A DNA stretch of 64,000 nucleotides, from positions 21,848,355 to 21,912,354 of the forward strand of contig JAJLRJ010000005.1 in the NCBI GenBank assembly GCA_024195265.1, given 5' to 3'. Shown here in pieces: positions 28,801-34,685 of this stretch. Under the pieces are notes generated by a model that was not told the DNA's origin, made no database searches, and was given only the letters and a program-made list of their open reading frames with translations. Numbering within the stretch: position 1 is the first letter of the stretch; each line of letters begins with the position of its first letter. This DNA is from Dendrophyllia cribrosa (Eukaryota > Cnidaria > Anthozoa > Scleractinia > Dendrophylliidae). Both the position numbers and the translations under genes were made by a program.

Positions 28801-31800
28801 GGGCCAGTACATACTGTATATTTGGCATATACTGCAGAATTGAAGCCTCGATCTAGACTCCACAGTCAGCTTAATTATTTTAGTCAGTTAGCAGGGCAAA
28901 AAACTTTTTTTTCTTTCCACTTGTCCATTGGACAAGTGCCAGTCAAATTTTGGTTGTCCGAAAGTGAAATTCACTCGTCCAAAAAATGAGTAATTAGCTG
29001 GCATGTAAGCCACATTTGCCCAAACTTTTTGCTCAAAATTGGGGGTGCGGCTTATCTGCGGGAACATCTGCAATAGATTTATACTTTCCGGTAATATAAG
29101 TTGACCAGACTTTTTGAGCCTTGAAATTGATTATTCTTGGACTATTTATTTGAAGTGTACAACGTGGAGCAAACATTCTTTAACTTTAGATGGTGTAGAA
29201 AAGCGAGTCTTGTTTCTCTAATAGAGCTGCCAGAGTGCCTTTGAGACCAAAAATCAAATTGAAGAATAAAGATCCGCATGAAACACGTATTCTCGTAACT
29301 CACGAACGTGAGCGTAAAAATTGTAAAATTTAGCCTCAAATTGTCAAAATACCTGTGTTAAAAAAAATAGTGCTCCCTATCTTTGTTGGACATTTTGAAA
29401 CTTTTAGCAATGAAGAAGACCGAAGACGAACGAATTCGAAGCCAAAGAAAAGAGTCTGTAAACGAGTGGCCATCTTGGTTATCCTTTTAGCAACCAGGCT
29501 AAATACAAACATGTCTCAAGAAATTTGCATGGTCGGAAAAAGGGTAAGTTTATGAGTAAACAGAAACAGAAATTCGTGGAAACCAGGTTAGTTTACGAAG
29601 TCCAGAGATGCTTGGGAAACATGGAACTCAGTGTGTGAAAAACGAGACAAATTTCTCCTGGTAAATTGCACTCGTCCCGTCGGACAAGTGCTTTTGGAAT
29701 TCCACTCGTCCGAGATCAAGAAGTACTCGTCTCAGACAAGCGGACGAGTGGAAATTTTTTGCTCCCGGTTATAGCCTGTGGATTGCAGTCTGCAAATATT
29801 GCACACAAGTCTTCAAAGGGACCATGTAAATTGTCCCTAATTGAAAGGTGTTTGTGATACATATACCTACTGTATGTAAGGATGTGTCTGTAAAGAGAGG
29901 TTGAACTATACAATGCATACGAAGCAAACATATTATGTGAAAGATAGCAGGGCTGTGCTCTACCTTGAGTGCCATTAAGGCAACTAGGTTTTGTTTCCGG
30001 GCGACAAGAAAGGCTGAGTTTCTGCACATTGAGCCATTCCATGTTATATCCGCCCCCCGCCCCCCATTGAGGTATTCACTCAACATCCCCTCCCCCCCCC
30101 CCCCCAACCAAGGAAAAAAAAGATCAAAGTGCCGATTTTTCTGTTACCCCCCTTGGGAAATTTTTGAAGATCAAAGGATGCCGACGTATATAACCCCCCC
30201 CCCCCCCCTCCCTCCCCCCAAGATTTCCTTATACCTCAATGGGGGGGGGGGGGGGGGGGGGGGGGTGTGTGGATATTAAATGGAATGACCCATTGCTGAA
30301 CTGCTGGGTACCTTAAATGCTATAGTTAGACTCCCTTTGGGTTCCCTGTGCAACTCTTAGAGCACAGCCGGGAAGAAATAAAATTTGATTGAAACGTATC
30401 CATGCATTACAAAAACAGCAAAGGTAACCTCTATAATAATTAAACCCAGTGAAACTTAACTCATAACTTTACTTCATTACAACAGGGCGTAACATGTTGA
30501 TAAGTCGATAGTACTCGATATTTGTTGATAATTGTCAATCGACAAGTTTAATTTGTCGATAATCACAAGATTTTAACAAAGATTGAGACAATTATTAATC
30601 GGCTGTGAAATTAACCAGACCAAACGTGACAGAAGGCAGGGAGAAGCAAAATGCGTTAATCACGGATAACGCTGCTGATAACATCTCAGTCTATAAACAT
30701 ACGTCCGAGAGTTTTTCGGAGATTTGATCTGAAAAGATTTTAGTTTGCTGCTCCTCATGTTTGTTTGAGTTTCTAATACACTGTACTGAAGCCAGGTTAA
30801 ATGAAGTCTTTCTATAGCCGTTCGGCTCTCACTTCGTAAGTCCGCGTTCGACTGCAGTCTTGTCTCCAGCCATACATCTTTTTCATATTTTGATACTTGT
30901 ATTAAAATCGATCAAAATCGATAATCACAAGAAATCTTGTGATCGATTTTTATCGATTTCCGGTATTTGTCGATTCATTAGTATCGAATTCAATCGACAA
31001 CAATCGATTTTTATCGACTTTCGAAATTATCGACATGTTACGCCCTGATTACAATCATGTACATTACACTGACGAGGTATTAAATTTGCAGGGATTGGGA
31101 AGGCCGTGCGCCATGCGCATATGGCGCAAAAATTTTAAAAATGTCGCATTATAAAACTGCTTACCGAGCCCAACATACGCCCTAGTCGCGTAATAGGTGA
31201 TAAGCAGTTCAATCTCCATATTCATTTTGTGTTACAACAAATAAAATAATGAAATATTTACTTGTGTATTTGCTTCTTCGATCGGCGATCTTTCGTGTTC
31301 GTTTAATTTCTTCCCCAGACCTCTACTTGCACTCAGCTCGCAAACGAGGTTCTGCCGCGGCTTGACATGTGTTTTGAGTTATGAATTCATTTCTTTTGCA
31401 TTTCGAATCGAGATAATGCCTCCGAAGAAACTACCGAAGTTAGATAGTACTCAAGGCCAAAGAAAACTTTCAACTTTTTTTAACACGGAATGGAACGCCG
31501 AGTCGGCCGAGACTGATTGCAAACATAAAAACAACAAAGATACGACTGTCGAGTTTGAAGGACAAGGTCCATCTTGCGAAACGAGTTCCAGGCCTGCAAG
31601 TAAGCTTCACGAAGACAGAAAATTCCAGTCGAAGTGGTTAACTTTGTGGCCGTGGCTAGTGTATGAAAGAGATGCCATGTTTTGTAAGATTTGCCTCAAA
31701 CATGGCAAAAAAAATACCATGACCTCTGGTTGCAAAACATTCAAAACAAGCAGCATTACAAGACACGAGGAAAAGTGAAAAACTGCAAAAAAAATAAATA

Positions 31801-32304
31801 AATAAATACTCTACATAGTATCACGAATTGCACTTTATCATTTCCGTATTCCTTTTCATCCGGCCCATACTTTTACCAAATGGCCCATAACTTTTCAAAG
31901 TCAGGGGCCATAGGCCTATTTGTCTCTTTTGCCTTCCCAATCCCTGAATTTGCATGGTTCAAGTTAGCCTTGAATAATTCGATTTGTGGAAATGTGATAA
32001 GAATCGTGAACTTACTATAACCGTAAGTAGTACCAGAAGCAGCAGAAAAGGGCAAATTTGTGCTCGATTCCGATACTGCGGCATTCCGACCGGCTGTTGG
32101 CGGACGCAACAAAGACGACGGTATATCAGGAATTTGAGGAATATCCGAGCTTGAACGGTACAGATGAGCAAGGGAACTGTTTCTTTCCATTAAAACTTTC
32201 TCCCTGCTCTCGTTGGCGGTTCCTGTTATGGTTGTTTCTACCGGTAAAGTGACCGAACAAGTAGTCAGCGGGCTTGAGATGTTTGGAGTATTCGAAGACG
32301 CCAT
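746..32304 (-). CDS. CCDC158: CCDC158-like coiled-coil protein gene (20 exons assembled, 3' end probably outside window)
   Basis: Twenty exons on the minus strand join in phase with GT-AG junctions: 32304-32016, 27829-27720, 26861-26775, 26658-26582, 26085-25923, 22427-22318, 21428-21338, 20544-20293, 18588-18512, 17730-17620, 17419-17305, 17181-16074, 13209-13144, 11910-11838, 10675-10636, 10309-10151, 4324-4233, 3950-3897, 2820-2670 and 1622-746 (or 699). Coding length is 4,149 nt if read to the stop at 699, about 1,382 residues; human CCDC158 is about 1,110. Residues 1-230 are Ser/Pro/Thr-rich, about 230-1005 are almost continuous heptad coiled coil, and the tail is low-complexity and Ser-rich. 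Collinear matches to CCDC158 include TAKRGELDALQ, QGIIERMEQE, EKQDAYY-like and DLKTLLHEVRS. The family is poorly characterised; a filamentous or structural role is inference. Exons 1-2 and the exon 17/18 junction are the least certain. Introns are filled with transposons. Confidence 0.85.
1675..2112. other. Intron without recognisable features
   Basis: AT-rich intronic sequence between exons 20 and 19. No ORF, repeat or RNA was recognised. Confidence 0.5.
2113..2463. mobile_element. GGTT-type MITE with tRNA-like core, copy 1
   Basis: Imperfect inverted termini (GGTTAGCATGAGATTCCATC / GGTCAGCATTAGATTCCATC) are flanked by a 9-bp duplication with one mismatch (ACTTAACGC at 2104, ACTTCACGC at 2464). 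The plus strand of the core has an A-box-like GGTGGTACTCTGG and a B-box-like GGTTCAATC. Confidence 0.75.
2670..2820 (-). CDS. CCDC158: CCDC158-like exon 19
   Basis: It encodes WPPLTTQANYGSVLMAAKDP onward, Pro/Ala/Thr-rich, from acceptor TTTCTAG to donor GAG|GTAAGC. Confidence 0.7.
2883..3896. other. Intron with poly-G tract and small inverted repeats
   Basis: It holds a G run of about 28 at 2983-3010 and, at 3270-3470, alternating GGAGTTAA/TTAACTCC motifs that look like a decayed palindromic MITE. No coding exon was recognised. Confidence 0.45.
3897..3950 (-). CDS. CCDC158: CCDC158-like exon 18
   Basis: Eighteen codons (PDSASLVELLTKLNTGF) follow the pyrimidine-rich acceptor CTCCTGTTTCCATCAG. 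This acceptor keeps the frame open from exon 17. An acceptor 43 nt upstream, after AAAACGCAG, would need a different phase. Confidence 0.6.
4233..4324 (-). CDS. CCDC158: CCDC158-like exon 17
   Basis: It encodes AALKHADSQGIIERMEQEMA, then RLKLKHSL, closely matching ECQGIIQRQEQESVRLKLQH. The TTATTAG acceptor is phase 0. The end is phase 2. Confidence 0.85.
4824..8428 (-). pseudogene. hAT transposase gene, three exons, one frameshift
   Basis: Exon 1 (8428-8239) encodes a BED-like zinc finger (C-x2-C...H-x4-H in ARCKVCMKSF...SHMKSKKH) and ends at AAG|GTGAGC in phase 1. Exon 2 (7568-6257) resumes in phase with AKGNSSLRNFLP and carries the transposase core (VLLFDESQN, SMDGPN). Exon 3 (5696-4824) has the C-terminal hAT dimerisation block (SVERGFSVNRQV) and a Lys/Glu coiled-coil tail. 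Splice phases agree throughout. The only break is a single-base deletion equivalent just after SMDGPN (near 6985), which shifts the frame so that an early stop follows at 6949-6951. It is therefore a very young pseudogene, or a working gene with an assembly error. Confidence 0.8.
7749..8009 (-). CDS. Small ORF inside first intron of the hAT transposase
   Basis: This 86-residue acidic, Leu-rich frame (MDVRLVLDFICDERLNLLEE and onward) ends with a stop at 7749 and follows a TTTTACTTAG acceptor-like site. It is helical with no recognised family. It could be an alternative exon, a second small protein of the element, or chance. Confidence 0.3.
   Translation of the reverse strand: MRREAIMDVRLVLDFICDERLNLLEELKEHELNLQTTIENLILPTEEDFQDLLVLINCFLSFERNAMAVLSNLDDIEEKAKKESYH
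8648..8885. repeat. Repeat shared with 18671-19060
   Basis: TCTCGCAGAACCTCGCGAAG and the following GC-rich segment recur nearly unchanged at 18687; both copies end near GCCAGGCAACTGCAGGACAC-like sequence. It lies inside the hAT element. Confidence 0.55.
9120..9850. other. Intron with poly-C tract
   Basis: No exon was recognised. A C run of about 25 at 9705-9729 is followed by an (AAC)n stretch. Confidence 0.4.
9870..10145. repeat. CCCTAAAAGGTACC-type dispersed repeat
   Basis: Four degenerate CCCTAA(A/G)(A/C)GGTACC units are spaced about 50-70 bp apart. It ends with a CCCCCCTCCGGGGGG palindrome just before exon 16. Confidence 0.45.
10151..10309 (-). CDS. CCDC158: CCDC158-like exon 16
   Basis: Fifty-three codons starting DARYYERRSSELSETVKQL, phase 0 to phase 0. 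It ends EQALEK at AAG|GTATCG, equivalent to the MEVALDK end of the human coiled coil. The intron that follows contains the complete hAT element. Confidence 0.85.
10636..10675 (-). CDS. CCDC158: CCDC158-like exon 15 (40-nt microexon)
   Basis: It encodes VHWLTESLNTASK between a TTCCCAG acceptor and an AAG|GTAAGG donor, collinear with IQFLEEAMTNANK. Confidence 0.75.
11402..11780. mobile_element. TTAA-flanked MITE, copy 1
   Basis: Termini AGGGGTTATGTCA / GACATGGCCCCT are flanked by TTAA on both sides (11398, 11781). A related copy lies at 18005-18390. The target duplication fits piggyBac- or Kolobok-type mobilisation. Confidence 0.75.
11838..11910 (-). CDS. CCDC158: CCDC158-like exon 14
   Basis: It encodes VRVAETMQQEVTAKRGELDA, the most conserved CCDC158 block (TAKRGxxDALQ). 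The donor is CAA|GTTAGT, phase 2. Confidence 0.85.
11970..12323. mobile_element. TAGCCTGC MITE with 9-bp target duplication
   Basis: The termini TAGCCTGCGTGGCAGGCGT / ACGCCTGCTACGCAGGCTA are flanked by AAGGTAATT on both sides (11961-11969, 12324-12332). The terminus contains a mini-hairpin, CCTGC-GTG-GCAGG. Confidence 0.85.
12766..13060. mobile_element. Palindromic MITE (CCCCGTCTACACGAGC)
   Basis: The ends CCCCGTCTACACGAGC...GCTCGTGTAGACGGGG are inverted. The left arm is tandemly duplicated (second copy from about 12843). No clear target duplication. Confidence 0.7.
13144..13209 (-). CDS. CCDC158: CCDC158-like exon 13
   Basis: Twenty-two codons around SEQDLALTRKLLKTKGDMSG, phase 1 in and phase 1 out, collinear with SELEQTRNTLKSMEG of CCDC158. 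Confidence 0.8.
13304..13661 (+). pseudogene. 5'-truncated non-LTR retrotransposon copy
   Basis: The last 91 codons of the reverse-transcriptase ORF (ending SDSHTAIM at 13574), the 3' untranslated part and a TTACA-repeat tail are nearly identical to 40022-40380. Only a couple of substitutions are visible, for example at GTATCTGAGATATCGG. It is truncated at ACATTGAATG. Confidence 0.85.
14022..14272. repeat. Tandem hairpin-rich repeat
   Basis: GCAAAATTCTAGACTTGCCA starts at 14022 and 14169, with a third partial copy at 14269. Each unit contains GACTTG-CCA-CAAGTC and several CGCGAC-GAA-GTCGCG mini-hairpins. Confidence 0.65.
14275..15620. other. Intron sequence without recognised exon
   Basis: AT-rich. 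CAGCGGTCCGG motifs at 14430-14515 suggest a decayed MITE. Nothing else was recognised. Confidence 0.4.
15624..15765. repeat. Long near-perfect palindrome
   Basis: TTATTTACCGGCC to GGCCGGTAAATAA, with arms of about 65-70 bp and a GC-rich centre (CCTCGGCCTACGGCC). It is probably a fold-back MITE. Confidence 0.7.
15806..16067. mobile_element. AGAGCGGTTTTCA MITE
   Basis: The inverted ends AGAGCGGTTTTCAATTG / TGAAAACCGCTCT sit immediately downstream of exon 12. The core carries CCAATCA motifs in both orientations. Confidence 0.65.
16074..17181 (-). CDS. CCDC158: CCDC158-like exon 12 (main coiled-coil exon)
   Basis: This is 1,108 nt of uninterrupted heptad repeats (about residues 494-863), from CKELEYSVRELK after a TCTTCTCACAG acceptor to the phase-1 donor AAAG|GTAAAT. 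Diagnostic CCDC158 segments are ISNLTADLQAKG, LTEREKTIASFQ, and DSLQREREQL followed by LRAKDKRVKELEE. It is strongly Glu/Lys-rich and shows no breaks. Confidence 0.9.
17305..17419 (-). CDS. CCDC158: CCDC158-like exon 11
   Basis: It encodes EQRQAEVSAMEHKVKSLEEE onward, matching the SDLESTVSQLRSELREA region. The donor is AAG|GTTTGT, phase 0. Confidence 0.8.
17620..17730 (-). CDS. CCDC158: CCDC158-like exon 10
   Basis: Coiled-coil exon starting ISKLEEEHTQALEL, after a codon shared with exon 9. The donor is CTCAA|GTATGT in phase 2, completed by the first base of the next exon. Confidence 0.8.
18005..18390. mobile_element. TTAA-flanked MITE, copy 2
   Basis: It is flanked by TTAA at 18001 and 18391. 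Its right end (TGGTGACATAGCCCTT) matches the end of the copy at 11402 in inverse orientation. Confidence 0.7.
18512..18588 (-). CDS. CCDC158: CCDC158-like exon 9
   Basis: It encodes VEAELKSNRELTNSKQEELQ, collinear with VEDQLEALKSE in CCDC158. It starts in phase 0 and ends in phase 2 at AG|GTAAAG. Confidence 0.8.
18671..19060. repeat. Dispersed repeat, second copy
   Basis: It begins ACTAGAAATACGTGTCTCGC and is shared with 8648-8885 in the hAT element. It is GC-rich with no ORF. Confidence 0.5.
19596..19919. mobile_element. GGTT-type MITE with tRNA-like core, copy 2
   Basis: The termini GGTTGTGCCTAAATCATACC / GGTATGATTTGGGCTTGACC are flanked by a perfect 9-bp duplication CTGCGTAGT (19587, 19920). 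The minus strand of the core has TGGTACAGTGG (A-box-like) and GGTTCAATCC (B box). Confidence 0.85.
20029..20255. repeat. TATTCACCGAAGTGGAGGTG repeat, copy 1
   Basis: The same motif and its partner (GTGAATAGCA..CCAATCAGAGCGC) recur at 21675-21905. It is a decayed dispersed element. Confidence 0.45.
20293..20544 (-). CDS. CCDC158: CCDC158-like exon 8
   Basis: Eighty-four codons, phase 0 at both ends (GTTAG acceptor, AGG|GTAAAA donor). It begins GLDSMQSSIRHLEEDL, where human CCDC158 has DSNTQIEQLRKMM, and contains LDKIRRIALEEDK, matching the LQEIRSILVDFEE segment. Much of it is an amphipathic helix. Confidence 0.85.
21046..21337. repeat. CCDC158: Tandem array copying the 3' end of exon 7 and its donor site
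   Basis: Four units of about 72-85 bp each contain ATGATCTGCTGTTGTTGTAA and end with (A/G)T(A/G)(T/C)A(A/C)CTCGTCC. This is the inverse of the exon-7 end QQIIEAKDE plus its donor. At least two units keep GAG|GTATAT. Confidence 0.75.
21338..21428 (-). CDS. CCDC158: CCDC158-like exon 7
   Basis: Thirty codons, ending QQQIIEAKDE at donor GAG|GTACAT, phase 0. The last 25-30 nt plus the donor are copied in a tandem array just downstream in the intron (21046-21337). Confidence 0.8.
21668..21925. repeat. TATTCACCGAAGTGGAGGTG repeat, copy 2
   Basis: The same 20-base motif as at 20033 is followed by a partial inverse (CCACTCCACCG...GGTGAATA). Confidence 0.45.
22318..22427 (-). CDS. CCDC158: CCDC158-like exon 6
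   Basis: It encodes TTELCAKQDAYYREVTSELE and onward, aligning with the NELHEKQKFYLRQ region of CCDC158. The acceptor is AAACAG and the donor CAG|GTACAT, phase 2. Confidence 0.8.
22430..23520. other. Intron with poly-C tract
   Basis: A C run of about 25 lies at 22536-22561. GAATAATAAATCCC / TTATTCAATGG short inverted motifs occur at 22750-22910. No exon was recognised. Confidence 0.4.
23527..23681. mobile_element. TAGGTGGTTT MITE, copy 1
   Basis: The ends TAGGTGGTTT...AAACCACCTA enclose an inner hairpin ATGCTGGTGGAC / GTCCACCAGCAT. A second copy is at 44894-45042. Confidence 0.75.
23691..24522. mobile_element. 832-bp MITE with AGGGCCGATTCGCACTAGCG ends
   Basis: At least 25 bp of near-perfect inverted ends start AGGGCCGATTCGCACTAGCG. 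Internal ACAAGTGCGAA motifs recur. No protein domain or clear target duplication. Confidence 0.7.
24540..25340. repeat. Degenerate long tandem-like repeat
   Basis: CTGCGTTCGCTATCAGA and TCTCGAAATCG..CTTC..AATCAGTTGTTTA modules recur about three times. Related modules start near 23430. Confidence 0.45.
25923..26085 (-). CDS. CCDC158: CCDC158-like exon 5
   Basis: A Gly/Pro-rich linker (GSLGTRTVGYSIPG) is followed by the start of the coiled coil (AQIIDDLKRKLKM). The latter corresponds to the VKDLQRRLNE segment of CCDC158. It enters in phase 2 and leaves in phase 0. Confidence 0.75.
26582..26658 (-). CDS. CCDC158: CCDC158-like exon 4
   Basis: It encodes QREKDMFAGFF and a Ser/Thr stretch and ends at donor ATA|GTAAGT in phase 2. 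The acceptor is a CAGCAG tandem, so one Gln may be included or skipped. Confidence 0.65.
26775..26861 (-). CDS. CCDC158: CCDC158-like exon 3
   Basis: This is 29 codons (starting SDAVKDFQGH, ending LQNME), phase 0 at both ends, with acceptor TTTATAG and donor GAG|GTATTG. It has heptad-like spacing. It lies upstream of the part alignable to human CCDC158, so it is an N-terminal extension. Confidence 0.65.
27720..27829 (-). CDS. CCDC158: CCDC158-like exon 2
   Basis: The frame reads TQKPVDPPAEMENKKTPENL onward between an acceptor after TTTAATCCAG and a GTATGT donor. It enters in phase 1 and leaves in phase 0. If exon 1 is not used, the internal ATG at 27797 is an alternative start. Confidence 0.55.
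28500..28775 (-). mobile_element. tRNA-derived SINE
   Basis: The minus strand begins GGGTGGTGTAGTGGTTAGCA (A box TGGTGTAGTGG), followed by a B-box-like GGCTTGAGACTGG, then a non-tRNA body with GGGATGCTAGTCC-type sequence. There is no intact tRNA fold. Confidence 0.6.
28892..29767. mobile_element. MITE with CAGGGCAAAAAA / ACTTGTCC ends
   Basis: Imperfect inverted ends are present, with repeated (A/G)CACTCGTCC and GGACAAGTG motifs at both sides. No target duplication is clear. Confidence 0.5.
30030..30292. mobile_element. MITE with CATTCCAT..ATATCC ends and poly-C/poly-G interior
   Basis: GCCATTCCATGTTATATCC pairs with GGATATTAAATGGAATGACC. The interior is dominated by C runs at 30090-30210 and a G run at 30241-30265. 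Confidence 0.6.
30483..31047. mobile_element. hAT-type MITE (565 bp)
   Basis: The ends CAGGGCGTAACATGTTGATA / ATCGACATGTTACGCCCTG have ATTACAA directly repeated on both sides (30476, 31048). The interior is a series of ATCGAT-like motifs. Confidence 0.8.
31089..31946 (+). mobile_element. Internally deleted hAT element (858 bp)
   Basis: The ends CAGGGATTGGGAAGGC / GCCTTCCCAATCCCTG are flanked by AATTTG on both sides (31083, 31947). It carries only the N-terminal part of a transposase gene. Confidence 0.75.
31416..31778 (+). CDS. TTF/BED-like zinc-finger N-terminus of a hAT transposase
   Basis: This 120-residue ORF starts MPPKKLPKLD. Residues 72-118 have WPWLVYERDAMFCKICLKHG followed by a His-containing end, the layout of the TTF-type finger found in ZNF862-like and other hAT-derived proteins. 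It stops right after SSITRHEEK, so the catalytic domain is missing. Confidence 0.65.
   Translation: MPPKKLPKLDSTQGQRKLSTFFNTEWNAESAETDCKHKNNKDTTVEFEGQGPSCETSSRPASKLHEDRKFQSKWLTLWPWLVYERDAMFCKICLKHGKKNTMTSGCKTFKTSSITRHEEK
32016..32304 (-). CDS. CCDC158: CCDC158-like exon 1 (start codon)
   Basis: The ATG at 32304 opens a 96-codon Ser/Thr/Pro-rich reading frame starting MASSNTPNIS. It ends at a strong donor (ATA|GTAAGT) in phase 1, which fits the phase-1 acceptor of the exon at 27829. No coiled coil is present. The join to exon 2 rests on phase and position only, so this exon could instead belong to a separate gene. Confidence 0.6.
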
Positions 32305-33415
32305 TGGATTCTAACAAGAAGAATGACGAAAGTTATTCAGTAGCAATCAACTTTTTGACAAGGACGTTCATAACATACCCGGAAACTAAAATCCGGGATC
32401 GATCTTTTAGGATTTCTTAAACAAATGCTTGGAAAATGTTGAGCACTGTTTAAAGCATTTTGTCCGCCATTTTGTAACCGTCACTTGTGATGAACGATGA
32501 GAACCTGGGAACAACAACAAACAACTAGTCCCAGATCCCTAAACAGTCGGGCTCGCCCGAATAGAATTGTTTATTGTAAACTAATACTTGTTGAACTGCA
32601 AAAACCGTAGACGAAGATCCTGCTGGTTTTTCGTTGGATCTCACAGGAGGAGACCTAATCAACTGTATAAACGAGAAGTCCAAGGACTACTGCAAAGCTG
32701 ATACAACGAGTATTGTAAAGACTTTTGTTCTTGGGCCATCGTAGCTTGATAAGAAATAGAACACAAACCGCGGTCACCGTGATAAAAATATTGAACTTAT
32801 TCATTTTTGATAAAACTTGACTTTTCGTATGCTACTAAATATATTTTCAAAAGTGACCGTTACAGTGTTGAAAACTATACTTTTCAACACTGTAACGGTC
32901 ACTTTTGAAAATGTATGTAGTAGCATACGAAACGTCAAGTTTTATCAAAAATGAATAAGTTCAATATGTTAATCACCGCAGTTTGTGTTGAAATGTTTAT
33001 TGTTTCGGTGGTAAACTCAATAGAAAATCGCGTAATCGAACAATAGGCGCAGTCCATTCGACCTAAAATTAATTCCGATTAGAATTTCTGAAAAATTCGT
33101 CGCCAAATGGATATTCCCACATGACATTTTATTTTCTTCTGGGCACATGGGGACGAAGCAGTGTGTCTTGATTTGAATTGTTCTCAGTCTTTTTTTTCTT
33201 TAATTTAATATCTAGAGTCCTTAGGCTTCTTGGTCATTGGGTCGTCGCCAAGAAGCATGTATAAGGACTCTGACTCTGGCCAAGATTGTTTTTTCCTTAG
33301 CAAGAGGCGGTATGCACGTCTCGAACGCCTCACGGGATTGGCTGAAAAAACAATAGAACAAACAACAGAACAATGGATCCTAGCAGGGTAATAAGGGACG
33401 GACCCTAGCCCTGAA

Positions 33416-33452
<37 letters not shown>

Positions 33453-33828
33453 TATTTATATTGCACAGGCTTCATTAGTATATGATCGCCTGCGCATTAC
33501 ATCGAGTTAATAAAAATAAAAATGTTTACAAGGTATAACCAGGAGCCCATCATTGATGGGCTCTTGGTATAACTAATTCTAAGTACTCAGAAATTAAAAA
33601 AAATACATGTGCGTGATCATGACCAGGTCCAATGAAATTAAAGGTTCTGAAGAGGTGTCATGGTATCTGCTTAGCAAGGTCTTTGATGAATATCGCGGGC
33701 TCAGTGGAGGAATTTGGCGGGTGGTTTTTGGCTTTGGAGTTTACATCATGTTTTACCTAGAAACCAAGCCCAAAACTCCTATCGACCCTTTCAATTCAAC
33801 AAGGTCAGCGATAAATTATAAAATATAT
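32305..33828. other. Upstream region of the CCDC158-like gene, no gene recognised
   Basis: It includes GTCCGCCATTTTG near 32460 (possible promoter region), a palindrome at 32789, an (AAT)n tract at 33410-33452 and a short hairpin at 33540. No convincing exon. Confidence 0.4.
32789..32965. repeat. Long near-perfect palindrome
   Basis: The arms are about 85 bp (ATTGAACTTATTCATTTTTG to its complement) and meet at GAAAACTATACTTTTC. It is a fold-back element. Confidence 0.8.
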
Positions 33829-33980
33829 TAGCCTGTTCCAGGCTCCGAGATAGTGGGAACGCGCGAAATAAAAAAAAAAATAAAAAAGGAAAAAAATCGT
33901 GTGACATTTGACCATTTTTTTTTTAAAGTCAAATGCGCGGGGGTTTAGCCGGGGGGGGGGGGGGGGGGGGGGGAATGGGT
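33829..33980. repeat. Single end related to the 46596 element, plus poly-G
   Basis: TAGCCTGTTCCAGGC, then GAGATAGTGGGAACGCGCGA, resembles the first 50 bp of the element at 46596. A G run follows at 33950-33973. The other end was not found. Confidence 0.4.
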
Positions 33981-34249
33981 GCTCTTGGATTTGACTGGTA
34001 CATATGATAACATACAAAGAAGTCTTCGTCACCTTGGACGCCATTGTTGCGTAGCGGGCTCGCTTAAACGCAGCGCTTACGTGGATGAGTGCATGCGCGA
34101 GAGACTAAACAAGTTTGCAAACTTGCTTTACCGGTTCAAAGTTAATTTATTCGTCCATGGCGCTGGACGGCGGCTCGATCAAAGGAAACGGATGCTCGCC
34201 CGCAGTGGTATACTTTCTCGTCCGGCGTAGCTCGGCGTAGAAGAATCCA

Positions 34250-34375
34250 CTACAAGAATAAGAATGCCGGTGTCGAGTACAAGTACAAGAATGTATAAGA
34301 ACAAGAATGCCGAATCAAGAAACAAGAATCTACAAGTACGAGAATGCCGGTTTGTCTACGGTTGTGACGCCCGCT
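34250..34375. repeat. ACAAGAATGCCG short tandem repeat
   Basis: Imperfect units of (T)ACAAGAATGCCGG(T) lie upstream of the P450. Confidence 0.5.
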
Positions 34376-34476
34376 CAAGAGCAAGTTTGCGTGACAAAAA
34401 CTGTCAATCATAGCGTATCAGCCTTGCAGTTTATTGTATATTTTAATATATACGCTCAAGTGAGTCTCGCCTAAAC

Positions 34477-34685
34477 ATGGCGTCAATGCTTGCTACGATT
34501 TATAATTCTCTCAGCCTTGGAAATGTCCTTCTGCTGTTACTTCTGTTGTTCCTTCTGCATTACCTGATGGTGCTTTACGAGTTCAGGAACATGCCCCCGG
34601 GTCCGCGTTTAACGGCTCTTCCTGTGGTAGGAAACATCTTTTCTCTCGACTCCAAGGCAGATACGATCACAAACGTTTTCCAAAG
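34477..34685 (+). CDS. P450 exon 1 (membrane anchor)
   Basis: It begins MASMLATIYNSL and includes eight consecutive Leu/Phe-rich residues and the hinge. It ends CAAAG|GTCAGT in phase 2. Confidence 0.9.

Noticed and set aside
33979..34230. 83-codon frame upstream of the P450
   Set aside because: No splice or start context and no recognisable domain; probably chance in GC-richer upstream sequence.
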